Assembly: GCA_030789695.1 (NCBI GenBank)
Contig: CM061142.1
Coordinates: 42,517,375-42,581,374 of the forward strand
Length of the DNA: 64,000 nucleotides
Source of the DNA: Scilla litardierei
Taxonomy: Eukaryota; Streptophyta; Magnoliopsida; Asparagales; Asparagaceae
Direction: 5' to 3'
Numbering within the stretch: the stretch's first letter is position 1; each line of letters starts with the position of its first letter. Position numbers and translations under genes: made by a program. Positions 59,469-64,000 of this stretch are shown piece after piece. The notes beneath the pieces are model-generated. The model searched no databases. It saw only the letters and a list, made by a program, of their open reading frames with translations, and was not told where the DNA came from.

Positions 59469-59483
59469 GTCGTGCTGATAACG
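59469..59483 (-). promoter_or_regulatory. A2 primer-binding site: tRNA-Ile anticodon arm
   Basis: On the minus strand the 5' LTR ends CATAACA and is followed at once by CGTTATCAGCACGAC. This does not match the 3' end of initiator tRNA-Met. It is complementary to GUCGUGCUAAUAACG, which I recall as the anticodon arm (about positions 26-40) of plant tRNA-Ile(AAU). The only non-Watson-Crick position is C facing A34, which is inosine in the mature tRNA and pairs with C. Element C has CGTTATCGGCAC in the same place (62136). Confidence 0.6.
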
Positions 59484-59602
59484 TGTTATGAATCAACTAC
59501 TGGAGGCATGGTAGGAGAGTAGATACATCGAATACATAGATATGGGCGTATCTCTAATATACTCGCAATCCTAACCGACTCTAGTTATTTCCCTTCACAA
59601 CA
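59484..59602 (-). repeat. 5' LTR of A2
   Basis: 119 bp, plus-strand ends TGTTATGAATC and TTCACAACA. It matches 44007-44039 plus 52875-52986 apart from a 26-bp indel. Confidence 0.93.
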
Positions 59603-60163
59603 CGCATAAATTTTTTTTGGTTTGGATTAAATAAACCGAATGAGGGGAGGTGTACATAGGAGTTTGGGTGAAATTTATCCTAAAATAGAAGAGAGAAGAG
59701 ATGAAAAGTCCAGTGATTTGATTTGTTTACATTTTTGTTTGCCAAAAAAAGCCTATGCACCGATTGACCCCGGTACATAGAGCAATTTCCTTTTTTTTTT
59801 AAAAAGCAAGCAGATGAGCTGATCCATCCCATCCGCTCGTTTTCTCGTGGGCCCCGTGAGAGTGCAGATCATGTTCGTCGCTTCCAGAAAACTACAGACA
59901 AAACAACGACAACAAAAGAAAGAAAGAAAGAAAGAGAAAAGATCTAGGGCGGCGGCGGCGATCACTTCCTCTCTTCTGTCCCCTTCATTTACCTACGAAA
60001 ATCAAATCACGCAAAAGGAGCTTCTTCCTCACTGCGGCGACATCGGAGGCATCAGATCCCAGAAAGAAAGAGACCGTCGTCGTCGGAGCTGGAATCGCCG
60101 CCGCCGTTCCTTCTCTCGCTTTCTGTTGATCTTTTTGTAGCACCAGCTGCGTGCAGTCTGGCA

Positions 60164-60230
60164 ATGAGATCGGGAGATGTGAGGTTGCTCCGGTTATTCT
60201 TGTGCGATAAGTGCGAAGAAGAGGCTCCAG
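60164..60230 (+). CDS. Possible first exon of a host gene or gene fragment
   Basis: A GAAA-repeat and GC-rich, 5'-UTR-like stretch (59835-60163) precedes ATG 60164. The frame reads MRSGDVRLLRLFLCDKCEEE and then APG across CAG|GTAATCG at 60230/60231, a good plant splice donor. No downstream exon was identified, because the inverted duplication begins 34 bp later. The phrase GAAGAAGAGGCTCCA occurs on both sides (60215 and 60253), which may mark a breakpoint. No protein family recognised. Confidence 0.3.
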
Positions 60231-60264
60231 GTAATCGATTGCTTAAAATTGTGAAGAAGAGGCT

Positions 60265-60812
60265 CCACTTCATTCCCGCGCGCCCCCATACTTTCCCAAA
60301 ATGTCACTCCTTTCGGACAACACAATCTCCTATAAATGAGCCCCCGTGTTCCATCGTCTCGTCCTGCCCTACGAAATCTCGGTGCTATGCTTGCTCTCAC
60401 TGCTCAATGGCCGATGATGAACGGATCTTAGTTAAAACTGTAAACCCTAGCCGTACGAAATTTTGGTGATATGCTTGATCTCACTCTCATTTTTGATGTT
60501 GAATGTTGATCCAACATCGAGGCACTATCGTAGATCCATTGATTCCATGGAGCAGTTCATTGATTACATGGAGCAGTTCACAACGAGATACAGAAAAAGC
60601 TTCACTCTGTAAGAGGGCGTGGAGCCACTGCAGACATCGAAGACATCGATACTTCATGGTGGTCGTAAAAGTACATACATCGATCTGTGCCGCCTCAAAT
60701 TCGGCTCTGTAAGGGACAAATGGAGCAAGGAGGAAGAATATCTGTCACAGATTGGCTCAAATTACATGATATTCGATCGGCGAAGTCCAAAGGGCCATGT
60801 GTACGTCTAAAC
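60265..60812 (+). pseudogene. Unknown small gene, plus-strand copy of the inverted duplication
   Basis: This copy carries a TATA box (CTATAAATGA near 60332) and a frame corresponding to the minus-strand copy but broken by stops, for example after SFTL. The last open part (60619-60810) reads HGGRKSTYIDLCRLKFGS and ends SPKGHVYV. It is ~85-90 percent identical to 60850-61404 by eye. No known domain recognised. Confidence 0.6.
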
Positions 60813-60849
60813 CTTAATTCGAAGTTGTAAGGGGCGAATGGATCTGAAG

Positions 60850-61404
60850 TTTAGATGTACACATAGCCCTTTGGACTTCGCCGATCGAATATTCTGTACT
60901 TTGAGCTAATCTGTGATAGATATTCTTCCTCCTCCTTGCTCCATTTGCCCCTTACAAAGTCGAAGTTGAGGCGGCACAGATCGATGTAAGTACTTTTACG
61001 ACCACCATGACGTATCGATGGCTTCGATATCCCCAGGGGCTCTTCGTACTCTGCCAGAGTGAAGCTTCTTCTGTACCTCGTTTCGAATTGCTCCATGTAA
61101 TCAATAGACTGCTCCACGTAATCAATAGATCTACGGTAGCGTCTCGTTGTTGGATCAACATTCAAAATAAAAAATGAGAGTGAGAGCAAGCCCAACAACA
61201 AAATTTTGTACGGCTAGGGTTTAAAGTTTTAACTAACATCGGTTCATCATCGGCCATTGAGCAATAAGAGCAAGCACACCACCAAACTTTTGTAGGTCAG
61301 GATGAGACGTAGGGACGGTGTGGCTTATTTATAAGGGATTGTGCTGTCCGAAAGGAGTAACATTTTGGAAAAGTAGGGGGCGGGTAGTCGCGGGAATGGA
61401 GTGG
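60850..61404 (-). repeat. Right arm of the inverted gene duplication
   Basis: It pairs with 60265-60812 across a 35-45-bp spacer, and both arms include promoter and coding sequence. Its outer end CGCGGGAATGGAGTGG (61389-61404) mirrors CCACTTCATTCCCGCG (60265-60280) with one mismatch. Confidence 0.88.
60851..61201 (-). CDS. Unknown small protein, minus-strand copy of the inverted duplication
   Basis: This 116-residue open frame starts with a hydrophobic segment (MLLGLLSLSFFIL) and continues with RRSIDYVEQSIDYMEQFETR, a short internal repeat, then HGGRKSTYIDLCRLNFDFV, KWSKEEEEYLSQ and SPKGYVYI. Upstream on the minus strand is TTATAAATAA (near 61327) and a longer segment shared with the other copy. 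It is intact, unlike the plus copy. The KWSKEEEEYL stretch could be helical. Another ATG further upstream is possible because the duplicated unit reaches 61404. Function unknown. Confidence 0.4.
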   Translation of the reverse strand: MLLGLLSLSFFILNVDPTTRRYRRSIDYVEQSIDYMEQFETRYRRSFTLAEYEEPLGISKPSIRHGGRKSTYIDLCRLNFDFVRGKWSKEEEEYLSQISSKYRIFDRRSPKGYVYI

Positions 61405-61447
61405 GGCTATTGCTTGGGGAACAAGCCACCCGTTAATCGGACCGGAT

Positions 61448-61605
61448 GATTGGGCTTAAGACAACTGAATATGAATCTGCTCGGCCCATGGGCGCCAAAT
61501 AAGATAAAAACGAGTTCCCTGGCCTGGATTGGGCTTAAGACATCTGAATATGAATTTGTTCGGCCTTATGGGCCGCAAATGAGATAAAAGCGAGTTCCAT
61601 GGCCT
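61448..61605. repeat. 79-bp tandem duplication
   Basis: Two direct copies (61448 and 61527) of a unit with GATTGGGCTTAAGACA, ATGAATTTGTTCGGCC and GATAAAAGCGAGTTCC, ~90 percent identical by eye. The AT-rich DNA from 61606 to 61973 shows nothing else. Confidence 0.85.
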
Positions 61606-61973
61606 TATATATTAACCCCTCATATTGGGCTTAAAATTATTTAAAATCAAACTTATCATTAGTAAGAGATGGCACTAGTGATTCGTTACATATAATCACC
61701 AAATCGATACAAGGAATATTGGAATTTTAAATATGTGCTTTTCTTTAGGCCCTTTTAAGGATACACAAAATTTAGATAAAACATTAATAAAAAATGTTGC
61801 TCAAAGTGGATAATTTAAAGGCTAAGTTTTGCTAAACTACTTATTACTTACCACCATTATCTTTAAATTATTCTAAAATTTAACAATTTTTCAAAACCCG
61901 CTAAATTTTTAAAATTATCTTTATACTACATTCCGTCGGCTCTGAAAAACATGAGCCATTTTTTGATGTTAAT

Positions 61974-62135
61974 TGTTATGAATGTGTTATGTTGGCCCAT
62001 GTAGAACTTATCCTATCTAGTAGCATATTAGAAGTTTGTATCCTACATTTTTACTGTATCCTCCATTGTATGAACTCTTCCATATTTCCCCAGTAATAAA
62101 GGGATGTGGTCTCTCTCAGAAAGTACTTCACAACA
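61974..62135 (+). repeat. 5' LTR of copia element C
   Basis: TG...CA ends as above, with GTAATAAAGG near 62094 as a possible TATA or poly(A) signal. No second LTR in the window. Confidence 0.6.
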
Positions 62136-62394
62136 CGTTATCGGCACTCTCTTCCTGAGTAAGAGAGGTCGGACGTTGCGAAAGTCTTGGCGGACAATGG
62201 AGGATTGTGCGAACGTTGCCACCTGTACGTTGAAAAACGAGACCTTGTTCGTACATGGACGACAAATAGAAATCAAACATATGTCGTCATCGATGTTGAG
62301 GTATACCTAAAAGCCAAGTATATTTTATTATGATCATGATGTCAAGATCAGATCAAATCCAAATAAAAAAATTTAGGAAAAGGCGCAGAGGCCA

Positions 62395-63107
62395 ATGGCC
62401 GGTGACTCAGATCGACCCACACCAGACGTAGCAGAAGGTGGGCTCCAAGTCATGGATGGTGTAGTTGGTGGCTCAAGCTCAGTTGGTGGAGATAGCTCGC
62501 CTCCAAGGGTCGTTCAGTCGATGGATTCTATCGCAGTATCGAGACCAAGGCTTAAGATAAGAAAACCTGTGAGGTACTCGGAGTTGGTCTTATTTGCCTT
62601 TTCCGCAGTACGTATCGATGTTTCCAACTCGTTCGACGAGATGGAGCAATCCGAAGACCAGGAGCGGTGGAGAAGTGCAATGGACGAAGAGATGGAATCA
62701 TTGGCAAAGAGCGACACATTGGATCTCGTGGAGCTTCCAAAGGGCAAGAAGGCAATTGGGTGTAAATGAGTCTACACCAAGAAGCCAGGAGTCGAATCAG
62801 GAGACGTTCGCTACAAAGCTCGCCTCGTAGCGAAGGTCTTCGCACAGAGAGGGTATAGATTACAATGAAGTATTCTCGCCTGTGGTGAAGCATTGCTCGA
62901 TTCGGATCTTGTTGGCATTGGTTACACAGACTGAGCCATATAGATCTCCTCTTCGAGCTTTTCATGCAAGAATGCCGTCTTGACAACCAACTGCACCAGT
63001 TCGACCTCGAACTGGTGCAGTTGGTTGTCAAGATGGCATTCTTGCATGAAGAGCTCGAAGAGGAGATCTATATGGCTCAGTCCGATGGCTATGTGAGTGA
63101 TGACGGT
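62395..63107 (+). pseudogene. pol: Tork/TNT1-type RT fragment with a palindrome
   Basis: The first open frame (62395-62769) ends ...LVELPKGKKAIGCK with TGA where the family has TGG (Trp). After it VYTKKPGVESGDVRYKARLV continues. A further frameshift follows in the FAQR region, and then the RT core LEEEIYMAQSDGY lies next to an inverted copy of itself. Only the N-terminal RT is present. Integrase and gag are missing. Confidence 0.8.
62931..63086. repeat. Near-perfect 156-bp palindrome inside copia C RT
   Basis: GACTGAGCCATATAGATCTC at the left end is the complement of the right end. Arms of ~76 bp meet at CAGTTCGACCTCGAACTG, with a handful of mismatches. The right arm is the sense RT sequence. 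Confidence 0.9.
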
Positions 63108-63115
63108 CGTGCATG

Positions 63116-63996
63116 TAGGGCTGTTGACGAACGAGCTTGAATGAGCTTGAATAGGGAGCTTGGTTTTGTTCATGAACAAAATCCATGTTCAAGCTCTGTT
63201 CGTTTCCTAACCGAGCTCTAAAAACCTGTTCAAGCTTGTTTGTTAAGCTTACCGAACGAACATAAGCAAACATAAACGATTCGAGCTTTTTCACGAGTAG
63301 TTCATCGAACATTCTCTTCGTTAACAAGACTTATCGAGCTTGTTCAGGAACATGTTCAAGAACATACAATCAATCTTGTTCATGAATAGATTTTCAAACA
63401 AACAAACGAACGTCAATTTTTTAATCAGAAATAATAATATTTAACCATAATTGGCAATGTTTAAATCAATTAAATAAAAGGATTAAATATTTGCACGACA
63501 AAACAAACAAATCCAGCATAATAGCTCCATATATCCCATTACACGCATGATGATAGTAACTTTTCTCAAACATTTTCTTTTTTTGTTTCTTCTTAATAAT
63601 AATAATTATTATATACATATAGAATATATATATTATAATATATATATAATATAAAATATAATATAAGGTAAACGAACATTCGAGCTCTTAGTAAACGAGA
63701 TCTAAATGAACACTTAATGAGCTTGTTCACGAATACTTAACGAGCTTGTTCATAAATATCACTTAACTAACTTGTTCATGAACACCACTTAACGAGCTTG
63801 TTCACGAACATTTAACGAGCTTGTTCATAAACATAAATGGACGAACACAGTTATGTTTAAGCTCTGTTCATTAACTAACCGAGCTCTAAAAATATGTTCA
63901 AGCTTGTTCATTAAGCTTCCCGAACGAACGTAAACGAACATGTACCGAGCTTGTTCACGAGTAGTTCGTCGAATGTTCTGTTCATCAACAGCCCTA
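63116..63996. mobile_element. hAT-like MITE 2
   Basis: The ends TAGGGCTGTTGACGAAC and GTTCATCAACAGCCCTA are inverted with one mismatch. CGTGCATG (63108-63115) is on the left and CGTG, the first half of the same 8 bp, on the right before the window ends. Internally ACGAGCTTGTTCACGAA variants recur many times on both strands, densest at 63690-63840, as expected for subterminal transposase-binding motifs. No transposase. Confidence 0.85.
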
Positions 63997-64000
63997 CGTG

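Larger units (their letters stand above)
44007..59602 (-). mobile_element. Ty1/copia retrotransposon A2, decayed, split by a gag-only element
   Basis: This is a minus-strand relative of A1 with perfect target duplication CGCAT (44002-44006 and 59603-59607). The 5' LTR is 59484-59602 (119 bp). The 3' LTR is 44007-44039 plus 52875-52986 (145 bp, with a 26-bp indel relative to the other). The internal order is primer site, GC-rich leader, gag, pol remnants, two 3' UTR modules and polypurine tract (52987-53000). Gag and pol are broken by frameshifts and stops, and pol is much more decayed than in A1. Confidence 0.93.
61974..63107 (+). mobile_element. Copia element C, 5' LTR and pol fragment
   Basis: A 162-bp LTR (61974-62135) has A-family-like ends TGTTATGAA and CTTCACAACA and is followed by CGTTATCGGCAC. 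The internal part is short and carries a Tork/TNT1-type RT fragment, so most of the element is deleted. The hAT-like MITE at 63116 follows. Confidence 0.65.

Noticed and set aside
1..64000. Biosynthetic cluster, resistance or bacterial-type defence system
   Set aside because: No such gene families seen. The window is made of transposable elements and their remains.

Overview
The window reads as nuclear DNA from a flowering plant with a large, repeat-rich genome. Nearly everything recognisable is a transposable element: Ty1/copia and Ty3/gypsy LTR retrotransposons, a LINE tail, and hAT-, PIF/Harbinger- and (TA)n-associated MITEs. The only candidates for host-derived sequence are near 59.8-61.4 kb. 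I cannot assign the species or family. No rRNA, tRNA, CRISPR or bacterial-type operon was seen.

Layout. (1) 1-6467: a plus-strand copia element (called A1), cut by the left window edge, with a GC-rich leader, gag, a frameshifted pol and a 137-bp 3' LTR. (2) 6468-9380: LTR-like or unassigned sequence with two minisatellites. (3) 9381-14239: the 3' tail of a Tat/Athila-type gypsy element, its 1.9-kb LTR, and a second truncated LTR in inverted orientation, together forming a hairpin with 1.5-kb arms. (4) 14735-35806: a three-level nest. A hAT-like MITE (8-bp target duplication, 7/8 matching) holds a minus-strand SIRE-like copia (TSD GACCC). One LTR of that copia holds a plus-strand Athila-like gypsy element (TSD ACGAC), which has gag, protease and an env-like ORF but no RT or integrase. 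(5) 35807-43552: unassigned AT-rich DNA, a relic of the A-family copia, an Angela-like LTR, a 5'-truncated LINE inside a degenerate minisatellite, and two adjacent Tourist-like MITEs. (6) 44007-59602: a second nest. A decayed minus-strand A-family copia (A2, TSD CGCAT) carries in its own LTR a young 8.8-kb gag-only element (TSD CCCCC). (7) 59608-61973: a possible first exon, then a tail-to-tail inverted duplication of a small unknown gene. (8) 61974-63107: a decayed copia (C) with an internal palindrome. (9) 63116-63996: a second hAT-like MITE reaching the right window edge.

The most unusual signals are these. The A-family primer-binding site is complementary to the anticodon arm, not the 3' end, of a tRNA-Ile, with C facing the wobble base that is inosine in the mature tRNA. 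An array of five hairpins in the Athila-like LTR keeps the loop but varies the stem. The TATA box of the gag-only element sits at the centre of a long inverted repeat. There is also a 1.5-kb inverted LTR pair and an inverted gene duplication of the kind proposed to give rise to small-RNA loci. Both the gag-only and the RT-less elements have near-identical LTRs, so they probably moved using enzymes made elsewhere in the genome. Similarities and percentages were judged by eye.
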